DNA of 40,951 bases from Rhizophagus sp. LPA8_4_AMF. Lineage: Eukaryota; Glomeromycota; Glomeromycetes; Glomerales; Glomeraceae. Location: the NCBI GenBank assembly GCA_021464525.1, contig JADRCO010000251.1:1-40951 (forward strand), in the 5' to 3' direction. The notes beneath the pieces are model-generated. The model saw nothing but the letters and a program-made list of their open reading frames with translations. It was not told the DNA's origin and made no database searches. The number at the start of each line of letters is the position of its first letter. Position 1 is the first letter of the stretch. The position numbers and the translations under genes were made by a program. Below, piece by piece: positions 29,119 through 40,945 of this stretch.

Positions 29119-32100
29119 TTATGCTGGTACGTCCTCCAGTAAATCAAATAATTTGTTCTAAAATAAATAAATAAATAAATAAATAATTTAAATAATTTAA
29201 CGTATCTAAATGATAAATTCAAGTCAACCCTACCTTGCATAGGATTTCAATATCTCCGTATGGCTGTTTTTGTTGTACATGTATTACATCTTTGGTATTT
29301 AAAACTAATAATTCAAAAAATAATTTCACTGCGTCTTGACGTTTAGCCTATTAACATAAGAACTAATTAAAATGTTTGTTTTTTATTATAAATGAAATTA
29401 TGTTAAATAAAAGAATAATAATCATACCGTTTCCACAACACTTTCATAACTCACTACAGTTTGTCTTGGTTTTGTGGAACTTTCTGCAACTTGTTCACTT
29501 ATTTCTTCACGACACTTATCTCTCAAAAGTTTCATTGCTTTGATTGTATTTTTACTATACGCGTTACCGGTATTTTGTTGATCCTGTGTTTCATCTTGAT
29601 CAAAAATGGTTACACCCGGAATATTTGGCAAGTCTATTTAAAAAGAATAGATTTAATATAAATGGAGTTTAAATAAACAATACAAGGTATGGAATTCCTG
29701 CTAACCTCCATCTTCCATCGGACTTGGCGGAAGCTCAGGTACATTATCATTTCCGAACTATAATAATATTAAATAAATCAATAAAATTAACAAAAAAAAA
29801 AAACAAAATAGAACATATGGTTACGAATCCTATTACATTATCATTTTGATCATCGAATTCGTCATGTTCTGAGGGTGGAGCTGATGTTATGGCTTTATCT
29901 TGTGTGGATTCTTTTTCTTTTTCTTTATTCGCTTGTGTTTGTTCTGTGATATCAACATCCTGTGTTGTATCTAAAATTATGAAAAAAAGCACAAAAGTTA
30001 AATTATTAATCTTTCGTAAATCTTAACGATACGATACAAATAAAACCCAAACCTTGGTTATAATCAGGAGAATTTGGGATTTCTGTTATTTCCGGGATCT
30101 ATCAAATTCAATAATATAATTAAATTAAATCATATTTTTTTATTTATTATATAATAGAACATGAATATACTTACCACAAATTCGTCATTATTATTGTTGT
30201 CGAATGTATCAGTATCTAATCCTGTTGTACCCGACGGGCCTGGTTGTGCCTCGTTGTCGTCTTCTTGCACTTTAGAGGGTGAAGATACTCTTTGACGCTT
30301 TCGAGCAAAAAGATAACGTAATTCGGGCAAAATATTATGTGGAGAGGTTAGATCGAGAAAATACCAAGCTCCCATTTGGCGGATTTCCGCTAAACGTAAT
30401 AATTTTCTTGAAACAGGAAGATATGATGGCTATAAGGCAACCAATGTTTCAGTTAATAATTCATGGCATCCAACTTATATTAAAGAGAAATTATTAACCT
30501 CAATGCAAATATCTGATGTGTCGTCTATTTGACTTTTAATATGCCTGTTAGGTAGCTCTGTTATTTCATCAACGATCAACCTTCGCTTCCTACGAACTGG
30601 TCCTTGTTGTCGAACTACCTCTTGTTCTTGAAATTCTTGCGTATCATGTGGTTCTTGAAGCTCTTGAAACTCCTGAGATTCTTGAGGCTCTTGAGGTTCT
30701 TGTTCCCGAAGGCCTTGAGGCTCTTGAAGTTGATCGTCTATAAATAATTAGTTAATATTGTGAATCAATAAGTAAATTAAATATAAAAAAACGATATTTT
30801 TCTACCTTGTCTCTCTACACTTCTTTGGGACGTTGGTGAAAAAATTGGACCTTCTGGGTTAATGTTGCTAATAAATGATAATCGTTGTTACAAGTCTATT
30901 ATTAACTGCATAAAAAAAAAGGTCAAAATGTCTAATAATAATAAATTTACTTGGTTTCGTCCAAATCGAAATTAATTGGAATGTCTATGTCCATTCCATC
31001 AGGATTTTCTATATTCATAGTATCATCCTTATTCGTATCCAGGTTTGATAATATATTAGTGTCCTTAGTTATATCGGTGTCAGGGTTTAAGACATCAGTA
31101 TTCTCATCAAGATTTATGTTATCGTTCAAGTCAAAGTCCAATTGTAATTCGGGACCATCATCCATCATCATTAATGGGTCATCTTCCATACTTTTACCAA
31201 TAACATCTTCCGCGGTTAACGGAATTTCGTTTTGAGCATCTCTCGCAATTTCGATTTCTGAAGAGGTTTCATCCTCATGACTATGAGACCCTATGTCATC
31301 TTTGCCAGTTGCTTTTTGATCAGGATCATCATCTAAATTTAAATCAAAATCTCGATCATCATCAGCATCCCCCAGCAAATCATCACCGATGTTCAAATCT
31401 AATGATAAATCAAAATTATCTCTTATAGTAATATCTTGAGGTCGAGAGATATTTGAACTTGAAGCGACCGGAGCGACATCAGTCCATTGCCTTCGGTGTA
31501 AACAAATTAATAAATTTGGGGCGAAAATTATAAATTAAACAAATTAAACAGTCAAAATTCTTATTTACTTGAGATGTAAACCGGGATCTGGTAAAAGAAT
31601 GTCGAATTCTGTTATATTATCCGGTAACGTAATTGATTCGAAATTGGCAATTCTTTGATCTTCGGGAATGTCAACTTCACCGGGTCTAAATGCCTTTTAA
31701 AAAAATAAATATTACAATAAGTAGTGTGGATTAATATGAATAAAAATTCAGCACATTATATTACCAATTTAATTTTTAATAGGGCCTCATTACAGTCTTC
31801 TAATAGATATTTCGCTTTACGTGAATATATGCGTACGACTCCGAGCAATAATTGTCCAGATAATCGTAGAGCCATTGGGGGCTGGTCACCTCCAAGGATT
31901 GCACCTAATTCGAACGAAAGGTTTTATATCAGTAGGTTAACGTACTAACTCAAAGCTAAAACTAAGTTTAGAAATCTTTAAAAACTTTTATTAGAATACA
32001 TACCTACAGAAGTCTGTATATTCGTTTGCAAAAATTGTGTTTTGCTAAGTTTTCGTTCCCAATGCGCAGCGAGCCATACTTTCGCGAGAGGGCCCTTTTG

Positions 32101-32193
32101 AATTTAATAATTGTGAATAAATAGTCACATCGTCTATTAAAAAACGTTCAAACATATTACCTTCTTTGACAATATGGCCTCCGAATAAAACAT
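29119..32193 (-). CDS. rad21: Cohesin kleisin subunit Rad21/Scc1
   Basis: I read 14 exons, 695 residues: 32161-32193, 32004-32094, 31765-31904, 31569-31693, 30951-31490, 30806-30867, 30499-30737, 30175-30429, 30053-30098, 29825-29970, 29706-29757, 29428-29633, 29234-29347, 29119-29157. Rad21 closes the cohesin ring between Smc1 and Smc3. The N-terminus is unmistakable: [11 protein letters not shown] joined to [18 protein letters not shown], then [20 protein letters not shown] and [11 protein letters not shown]. Residues 130-310 are acidic, Asp-rich and disordered. Residues 336-370 are a degenerate Q-E-P/Q-E-F repeat. [15 protein letters not shown] (379 on) matches the conserved central Rad21 motif. 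The C-terminal 80 residues form the Smc1-binding winged helix ([27 protein letters not shown]). Length and the AFRPG segment favour Rad21 over meiotic Rec8. It is divergent from rsm22. Confidence 0.95.
29158..29186. repeat. (TAAA)n microsatellite in the last rad21 intron
   Basis: About seven AAAT/TAAA units lie just upstream (on the minus strand) of the last exon's acceptor. Confidence 0.8.
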
Positions 32194-33076
32194 TTTTGAG
32201 ACTTAGTTCCGCAGCGAATAAAGATACTAAAATTAAAGTAGAGTCTGATAGTCCGGTGGGAAAATCGCGAAACGTAATATAAATTTGAACAGAAATCGGT
32301 TCCACGCTTTCTTGATACACATTAGGAAAATTACGAAAATTTTGCACCCCGTGATACATTTTTGTGATACAATAACTCGTACGTCAAGTCGTCAACTTAT
32401 GACTGAGGATGAGAAATTTGTTCATTACCCACGTGATTTTTCCAACTACTACGTGTCATGTTGATAATGACGTATAACAAAAAGTTCACGTGATTAAATT
32501 GTAAAATCCAAAAATTTTTTTGGAGAAACCAAAACGATTCTGCTTTCTGAAAACAATTTGAAGTAGAAGATACTGTCAAAAATAATTTTTTTTGGTAAAG
32601 TCTTTATTATTATTAGACTTGGCTAAATTCAGTGGTTCTTAAATACGGTGTTAGATCTAAAAGGAGGATTTCAGAGTTTTCAATAGTTCCAATTGAGGAA
32701 GAATATATTGGGAAAGAACAAAGAACACGCTGTTTCATCCCATGCCATCCCATAGTTTTAGTCGAACGCGATAGTTATAATTGCTATTTTCGAGGTCCAT
32801 GAGAGTTGGTTTATTGCGTTTAATTGAAGTTGTTTCGTTAAATTGTATTATTGTAATCGATTCATGTTAAAGTTTCTTTAGTACGCGGTTTCTGTGTTTT
32901 TTTACGTGTAATCAGAATTTAATAAAGCGAACCGTGCTTTTTTTAAGTCAAATCAACTTTACGTCGCGCATTGAAAGAATTCATGTAAATTATGGTCACG
33001 TGAGGGTGAAAAGTGATGATTATCAAATTTGTGATTATCGCACTTTTTTTCCTGTTGTTATCTTAAATTATTTTAA
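32194..33076. promoter_or_regulatory. Divergent rad21/rsm22 promoter with three CACGTG boxes
   Basis: The 883-bp region separates two head-to-head genes. CACGTG occurs at 32430-32435, 32487-32492 and 32997-33002, each extended to CACGTGA. This is the core of Cbf1/USF/TFE-type bHLH sites. Short ORFs in the region have no homology. Binding is inferred from the motif only. Confidence 0.5.
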
Positions 33077-35576
33077 ATGAGTTCGATTTTTCGATTTTTT
33101 GGACAAAGATTGCCTCGTTTCAAATATAACGCATTTATCAGGCAGCATTATGATAATTCCTCTATTACAAATTTCCCTACAAAAAATCCGATAAAAGAAG
33201 AGTATTTTGATAATTTGACCAAGTACGTGATAATTTTTCTTTTCTTGTTTTTGCCAATTATTTGTTTTTTTTTTAATATGTTTGTATCTAAAAATCTTTT
33301 AGAGGCAAAGCTTTCAGGCAAGTTTTGGACGATATAAATAAAGTTTTGTCTTCTACTGCTCCCATAAACGATTCTTTACGCAAAATAGAAGAGTACGAAG
33401 AAGATAAGCCATATGTGCGCAAATCACCTGCAGCAATCTTTGGTACTAAAAGAATCGGCTGGGCAATATTACCTGATTGGTTAAATGAAGCAGTCCTAGA
33501 AATTGTCAAAGGTAAGCAAAAGGTAAATTTTAAGAAAAATGTTCGTTGTGTGTGATTAAAATTGATTGATTGTTTTTATAGAATATGATAAAGAAATGAT
33601 TAAATATGATGCAAACCGAATCTATCAATCTTTGCGGTCCACCACTGGCTATGATTCTAAGTTTAGTATAGATTTTAAGGGTAAAAATTAATCGATTTTA
33701 TATTAATAGAATATTAATAAAACGATGTATTTTATTAATTGTTTTATTCTTTCAAGATCCTATCATGGGTCCATGCAAAAGCGCACGAAATGCATTCAAA
33801 CGTTTTGCTTTGGAAAATGAAGTCAAACCTCACGTTCTTGAATATGGTGCTCGTGAAGCAATGGCTTATATTGCTGGGTATTTACCAATTTCCTATGGTC
33901 CAATTTTCAACGTTCTCACTGAATTAAAGAGTAGAATTCCGAATTTCTCGCCACAGAGTGTTATGGACTTTGGAACCGGACCTGGAACTGCAATATGGTA
34001 AGTTAAGTTTAGAGGATTACGAAAATGTTATATAGTATATTAATTGATTTTGTATATGATTTTTATTAGGGTCACACATAACATTTGGGATAAACATGTT
34101 CCAAACTTTTTAGGGATTGATATATCTGAATCAATGTTGAGGACGGCAGAGAAACTGTTATCATGTATGCATTAATATCATAAATTTATTGACAATTGAA
34201 TTAATAACTTAAAATTATTTATTTATAATATTTTTAAGTTCAACCTAAAGAGGATCGAATAAAAAATATCGAATTTAAGCGTTACCTATCCTATGAACCA
34301 CACGTAAAATTCGATTTATTATTCTTTAACTAATTGTATTAATTTCACTTAAAGGTTAAACTTTTTTAATTTTCTTACTTTAGCAATTGAAACATGATCT
34401 CGTGATTAGTGCATTTACTTTGAATGAGTTACCGAATGATAATATCAGGGAAACCGTTTTGGAATCACTATGGAATAGGACGAACGATTTATTGGTTAAT
34501 AATATGAACTTCTTTTCTTTCATATTATTCCGATCTAACCTTAAACTTTTTTAGGTTTTGATTGAAAATGGTACTCCAGCGGGTTTTAAAATAATAGCGG
34601 AAGCACGCAAAAGAATTTTAAACATAAATAAACAAAATAATGAAGTAGAGTTAACTACTGGCAATTTGGAAGATGAAACTAAAAGTATAACAAAACATGG
34701 AGCTCATGTAGTTGCACCGGTTAGTTATATGAAAGCTATTATTAATGTTATTAATTGACATTGTAATAATGAACATTATGATCAGTGTCCACATGATGGT
34801 ATTTGTCCTCTGTTAAAATCAAGAAATTGGTGTCATTTTTCACAACGTATAAACAGGCCGTCATATCTCGTATGTATTATAGAAAAATATAGAATTACAT
34901 ATATGTAAATATATTATTATGCTATAGCATAATATTAAAAAAATTTTATCATTTTAGATGCAAACAAAAAATGGGAAAACCCACAACTTTGAAGATTCGA
35001 AGTATTGCTATGTTATCCTTAGAAGGGGACAAAGGCCAAAGCTGTCAACAGAAATCACTTCAACAAACGTAGATAAACCGTCCGACAACAAGCGCGGTGA
35101 GATACTTGTACTTTGTTATAGATGTCTTGTTTTTCAAGAATTAATTTTAATCCTTCTTAATTCTAAACTTTTTAATAGATTTAACAGTTGAGGCTTATCA
35201 CTGGTCACGTTTAGTTATGCCACCTATGAAACGTAGCGCACACGTTGTTTTGGATTACTGTTCAAAGACAGGCAAATGAAATAGCTATTAATCATATGTT
35301 TTACGTTTATTAAATTTTAAGTAAAATGACTCTTTTCCTATAGGTTATATTGAAAGAGGTATTATCCCAAAGTCTCAAGGAAAAGTTCCATATCGGGATG
35401 CGCGTAAATCCATATGGGGTGATTTGTTCCCACATGAACCAAAGAAACCTGCTGTACGTAGGCACGTCCCACAGTATATTGAACAAGTAGATTTAAAGAG
35501 TAAAGAAAAAGATAAAGTGAGAATTCCAAGTGGACAACGAAGTAGTAAAAAGATAAATAAGAAGAGAGAAGCGTGA
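33077..35576 (+). CDS. RSM22: Mitochondrial ribosome assembly methyltransferase-like protein Rsm22/METTL17
   Basis: Exons 33077-33222, 33303-33511, 33582-33680, 33757-33997, 34070-34164, 34239-34303, 34384-34494, 34555-34719, 34786-34869, 34958-35096, 35179-35271 and 35344-35576 give 559 residues. Rsm22 family proteins bind the mitochondrial small ribosomal subunit and are needed for its assembly. The basic, Arg/Phe-rich N-terminus looks like a mitochondrial presequence. [10 protein letters not shown] and [15 protein letters not shown] are family signatures; [10 protein letters not shown] (from about 220) is the SAM-binding motif [14 protein letters not shown] follows. C378, C384, C393 (CPHDGIC...WCHF) and C422 ([10 protein letters not shown]) match the four-cysteine iron-sulfur site described for METTL17. 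The intron after 35271 starts with GC, not GT. The C-terminus is Lys/Arg-rich, fitting rRNA contact. Confidence 0.92.
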
Positions 35577-35801
35577 AGATAATGTAGGATTATCAATAGC
35601 TCAAGGTTCTCATCTTCCTTAAACGATAGACTTTTCTATATAATAAAATTCTTTATTATCTATCATTATAAAAAAAATTATTAACAGATAATTATATAAC
35701 TAAGGTATCATAAATTTTATTATGTAATTTATAAATTATACAAATAATTTAAATATAAATAAATATGCAGGTTCATTAGAATAATTATGATAAACAATTC
35801 A

Positions 35802-36713
<912 letters not shown>

Positions 36714-36723
36714 ATTTTAGCTC

Positions 36724-36984
36724 TTACTTTTCTGATAAATAAAGAATAAATTAATAAATAATAAATTTGGTGCATAATTTAATAAAAATCTTACCTCTAT
36801 GTTTAACTAAAGCAACGTATGCTGAAACTCCGATACTTAACACTGCTAAAATAGCAAATGGGTGAGGTCCTTTCGTATTTGGTTTTTGAGAAGGTTTTAT
36901 TGACTCTTTTTTAATATTACGGTTATTTATGGAACTAACAGAAAAATTCCGCAATATTTTAAAAGAAGCAATAGTTTTTTGCAT
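36724..36984 (-). CDS. Small predicted mitochondrial single-pass membrane protein
   Basis: Exons 36795-36984 and 36724-36731 give 65 residues. The start is the ATG at 36984. The N-terminus (KTIASFKILRNFSVSSINNR) is basic, Ser-rich and without acids, as in matrix-targeting presequences. After a Lys/Pro-rich stretch comes HPFAILAVLSIGVSAYVALV, a single membrane segment, then KHREK. The 8-nt last exon supplies only E-K-stop. I do not recognise the family; similar layouts occur in small inner-membrane proteins. The stop is 10 bases before the UMP-CMP kinase ATG, so the two may share a transcript. Its start faces QCR10 217 bases away, which also encodes a small inner-membrane protein. Confidence 0.6.
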
Positions 36985-37201
36985 AATATGCTTCAAAAAA
37001 AATTTTTCTCACCCAACCTTATTTCAGTTCGGGTACCACTACATCAGATAAAACAAAAAATTACTTTAAATACATATCTGTGTAATGATAGAAATGATAG
37101 ATCATCAAGTAATTTATATACAGGTGTTTACTGTGTCCGATTCTAAAAAAAAAAAATTTCGACCAAAAAAAAAAAAAAAATATTTACTATAAAGTATAAG
37201 T

Positions 37202-37491
37202 ATGTCGGCTCTTCAAATCAAAGTTCAACCTCACATCCAGAGATTAACTCTAGAAAGAGCAAGATTATGGTACATACTTTAAATTATTATTATTCATTCA
37301 ATCATCCGTTCATTTATTCATATCTCATTAAATTAAAATTAAAATAAAGGGCACCATCTGTCATAGGATTTACTGGAACTCTTGGTACAGCAGCTTTACT
37401 CTTCACTGAAACGGTCCCAAGAGTTCGTCGAGATATTTTAAGCAATATTCCTATTCTTGGCAATTATTGGCCTCAAGCAGAAAAAAAATGA
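37202..37491 (+). CDS. QCR10: Ubiquinol-cytochrome c reductase subunit 10
   Basis: Exons 37202-37269 and 37350-37491 give 69 residues (yeast Qcr10 is 77). It is a supernumerary single-span subunit of respiratory complex III in the mitochondrial inner membrane, near the Rieske protein. Family features seen: a short N-terminus with RLTLERARLW, the conserved WAPS at the splice junction (TG joined to G-GCA-CCA), the membrane segment IGFTGTLGTAALLFTETVP, then a basic RVRRDIL and the terminal IPILGNYW. The small size and divergent sequence make this a motif-level call. There is no cleavable presequence, as expected. The intergenic region of 217 bp is shared with the 65-residue gene. Confidence 0.85.
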
Positions 37492-38010
37492 GTCTATCTT
37501 ATTTAGATTCAAGCAATTATTTTTTTTTTAAAAAAAAAATTTCTTAGTAGAAAATAAAATTACAACTATTTAGTTTACAATATACTAAATTGATTAGTTA
37601 TGAGAAATTTAGGTTCTCGATAAATAAATTATTTAAATTTACTAAAGAACGAAGTTGACTTAATAGTTTTTATTTTTAATAGGAAACATGCTAAACTATA
37701 CTGATAGTAATATAATATAATTAACTTTTGAGTATCTTATTTGGAACCTAAATAAAAATACTTGAACCAAAATGAGTGATAGTTCTCTCTCTTTTTTTAT
37801 TTTATATGATCGTGTCTTTATTAATACATTATTAACCGTTATAGTCGTATAATTAGAAACATTATGTGCATAATAATTTATTTAGAACAATTTATTATTT
37901 TAAATAGAAATAATTTAGTTACCAGTAACGCTATATAATAAATATTATGTTTTCTTGTGACCAAGCAAATGCAATAGGCAAAAACTTTAATTTGTAATCA
38001 ATTATCAATA
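37492..38010. other. Convergent spacer QCR10 / FAR1-like gene
   Basis: AT-rich spacer holding the 3' ends of both genes. No other feature was seen. Confidence 0.5.
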
Positions 38011-40523
38011 TTAAACATTAGCTTCCAAAACTTGGAGTGGCTTGTCGTAAGCAGGCGGTTTGTTACATTTAGGTTTTTTCCTAGCTTTCTCATAACCAAT
38101 TTCTGAAGGAATATTCCGCGGCGTCAATGTTTGTTGATTTTGATTTTGATCATTTGCATTTGTGGATTGAATTGAGCTAGACGATAATTGTTGCTGGTCT
38201 ACTCCTTGCGCTTCTTGTTCAGGCTGAAATTCTATTAAATTGAACTGGTGTAATAAATCTTGTCTAGATTGAATTTCTGATGTCGAAACAAACGATGGAG
38301 ATTGCGATGGTGAAAGTTGAATAGGTTGTAGACCCTGAATTTGTTTCTTAAATGTTGAATGACAGATTTAAGTTTTGCTATAGCATAAGTTTCAGTTTGA
38401 AAATCAAACAAAATGATTCTTGAATAAAATTATTACTTACCTGGTTGGTATTTTTTTCCTGTGGTTGGATGAATATTTGCGGATACGAATTAAACAACAT
38501 TTCTTGTAAAGTTTGCGTTGATAAAGAATTCTTTGCAAAGTCGGTATGTTCTTGTATCTGAGATGAGCACAATTGAGAAGCTAGAATTTGTTGCTGATTT
38601 GAATCAAATTTCATCTTCGAATATTCTTGTGAAATTAATGATTGGTTATTAGTTCGAAAATTTTGAGGAACAAATTGAATGTGTGATTGTGATCGAGAAT
38701 AACAGAATTTTTCCTGCATTTGAAATTGTTTATTTAAAGGATATAAGTTCATTTGAGATTGTAATATCGGTTGTGGTTGAGTTTGTAATAGAAAAGAAGG
38801 ATTTAACTCATTTGAATTACATTGAGAAAAAGGTCCGACATTCGATGGAAAAGGCTGACAAGGTTCCTCCTGTATATTTATTGTTTCTTGTGATGATGAA
38901 AACTGTTGTGATTGAAATTGAACCTGTGACTGGTTCTGTGATATTTGTGAACTATGAGACTGATTGTGTTTTTGTATTGACCCATTTTCTGATTGGCTCT
39001 GTAAAGCTGTTAGCAGTTCGGTCTGACTTTGCGAAGCCAATTCAGACGGTTGTGGCGTTGTCAAATCATTTTGGCTTTTATTCAGATGATCTCGCACTTC
39101 TAGTAACTGCTGTTGAGATCTTAGGTGTATGTTTTTCTTGGAAGGTCGTCCTTTTTGTGCAGGAATATTTTTAACTGTTATATTTCCAGCAGGATAATTA
39201 CATACAATATCGGAGGTTGATGAGGAAGGAAGTGTTATTGTTGTCATATTATCTTGAGATAAACTCGTCACAGAAGTAGAATCGATATTTGCAGATTCAC
39301 AAATATCATCAAATGCTTGCTGTAAAACTGCTTTAACTTTATTTGTATATTCATGACTTGAGCATGCTAATGAAGCTACACGTGCTGCTAGAAATATGGT
39401 TTCAATCACTCTTTTTTCAGTTTCTCGAATCTTGATTTTCTTCCTATTTTGTAGTTCGAATTGGCAGATATAATACGTTTATAATAAAATTTTCATTTTT
39501 TAATTATAATACATTCAGTTAGAATTAATGCGTGGCCAAATTTACTAAAACATTTATATAATCCAATTTAAAGCATATTGCAAACCTACCTCTCTTCTGC
39601 TAAACGATTATAAAATCTTCTTTCATCCCAAGATAAATTTGGGAATTCTTGTTGCATTAATTGTCTTATATCTCCTGTTGAAAATCCAGAATTAGCATAT
39701 TCTGCTATCCTTTGAAGGACGTTAGGAGGCCAAGGAGCCGGAATATTTTCAGGAATTAAATCATGATTATGCTGTACATGCTGCGGATTATTTGATTTCC
39801 TGAATTCCCATTGGTTGTTGTCATCTTTAAATAGGACAATTCTCCATTTACAGTCACATTTGATTGAGGAACGTTTTCGTTTAGTTTGTTTGCTGGAATC
39901 AGCGACCCCTTCGCGTGAACAATAGATATAAATATTCTAAAATTGCAAGATAACAGAATTAAGAACTGAGTTTATTAACATAAATAGATCAAAGTTATCA
40001 AATTTTTAACTGATCTATCAATTAATAATTAATGAAATTCAAAATTAAAGCAAGTGTATTAATGATGACAGGATTAGCTATGGATTAGTTGTGTAATTGA
40101 TTCAGTGTGCAATTATATAATTTTATGCCTCTACTGTATGTAGTATATCTCAGCCGCAGCAAATTCTATTATCGCAAAATGTTGAAATATCAAACCAAGA
40201 AAGCGTAAAGGTACTGACCTTATTTGAACTGGTTTCTTGTTTCATTGTGAAACCATATTCTTTTGCTAACTGTCGACAATACGATACGGCCTCTTTAGCA
40301 CTCTGAAATTTCAAAGGTATAATACGTGCATAAAAGTTATCCATCTGCACACAAATAAGTCGGTTTCTTGTTTTAGTTATTTATCATGAATTTTTAATTC
40401 GATAAAATCAACTATCAATGAAAAAATTACCATAGTTGAAGGTGACATTTGTGTATTTATTTCATAAAAATGTAACGCATATAGGCTTGCAATCGCGTCA
40501 CTTTGACTAGGAACGTAAGACAT
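38011..40523 (-). CDS. FAR1/WRKY-GCM1-type zinc-finger transcription factor, Gln-rich
   Basis: Exons 40431-40523, 40219-40344, 39590-39936, 38441-39443 and 38011-38346 give 634 residues. Residues about 38-132 form a FAR1-type DNA-binding domain: FQSAKEAVSYCRQLAKEYGF, then YIYCSREG (C79), a basic stretch KQTKRKR, KCDCKWR (C100, C102), W116, and HVQHNHDL (H129, H131) as C and H zinc ligands. This fold is shared with WRKY, GCM1 and Mutator-like transposases; no transposase domain follows, so it looks like a host regulator. LMQQEFPNLSWDERRFYNRL continues as a helical segment, and KGRPSKK (about 286-292) is AT-hook-like. The last 400 residues are Gln/Ser-rich and probably disordered, suiting an activation domain. 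Targets are unknown. The exon 5 acceptor (CATTTAAG) is the weakest join. Confidence 0.82.
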
Positions 40524-40759
40524 TATGATACTATAAATATACAACTTAAAAAAAGGTTAAAGATAAGTTTAAAAAGACAGCAACGATGATAAAAAATAAG
40601 ATAAATATGGTAATATTAATGTTATTTATACTATATGATTACACATGTAAGTCGTCAACTTAGCAAATTCGGAGAATAGATTTTACTATAATAAATATAT
40701 ATACTGCTGTCAAACACAAATAAATTGGAATTTGACACTGACATTTATTAAGGGGTATC
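40524..40759. promoter_or_regulatory. Upstream region of the FAR1-like gene
   Basis: This 236-bp AT-rich stretch precedes the FAR1-like gene on the minus strand. No clear motif was seen. Confidence 0.35.
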
Positions 40760-40945
40760 ATGTCAGATTTGTTATTGCATAGCGCTACCCAAACTGTATT
40801 TTCATATAAACAAATAATAACAAGGATCGAAAGTGTTTTTCCAAAAGAAGCCAACCGCAGTTTATTACATCAGATCATCAGATCTTTATTTTGTAAGGGT
40901 TTGTCAAAAAATCGCCGCAGGCGATCTATCGCCGCATATATATAA
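40760..40945 (+). CDS. Doubtful small ORF
   Basis: The ATG-started ORF of 61 codons contains QIITRIESVFPKEANRSLLH and ends in a very basic KNRRRRSIAAYI. I recognise no family, and there is no support beyond the open frame. The 3' part overlaps the GC-rich palindrome and a TATATATAAA sequence that could be the promoter of a gene to the right. Confidence 0.2.
   Translation: MSDLLLHSATQTVFSYKQIITRIESVFPKEANRSLLHQIIRSLFCKGLSKNRRRRSIAAYI
40911..40936. repeat. GC-rich palindrome plus partial copy
   Basis: ATCGCC-GCA-GGCGAT (40911-40925) is a perfect 6-bp inverted repeat, followed by ATCGCCGCA again at 40928-40936. It contrasts with the AT-rich surroundings and may be the end of an element cut by the window edge. 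Confidence 0.6.

Noticed and set aside
30951-31235. Plus-strand ORF over rad21 exon 5
   Set aside because: Antisense to the Asp-rich segment of Rad21; no features of its own.
29119-32193. Meiotic kleisin Rec8
   Set aside because: The [11 protein letters not shown] and AFRPGEVD segments and the LIVDE motif match Rad21/Scc1 better.
32045-32359. Minus-strand ORF of 104 codons over the rad21 start
   Set aside because: It reads across the first rad21 intron in other frames; the real start is [11 protein letters not shown] at 32193 spliced to GPLAKVW.
38683-39174. Plus-strand ORF of 163 codons
   Set aside because: It is the antisense shadow of the Gln-rich exon of the FAR1-like gene; CAA/CAG-rich coding gives long open frames on the other strand.
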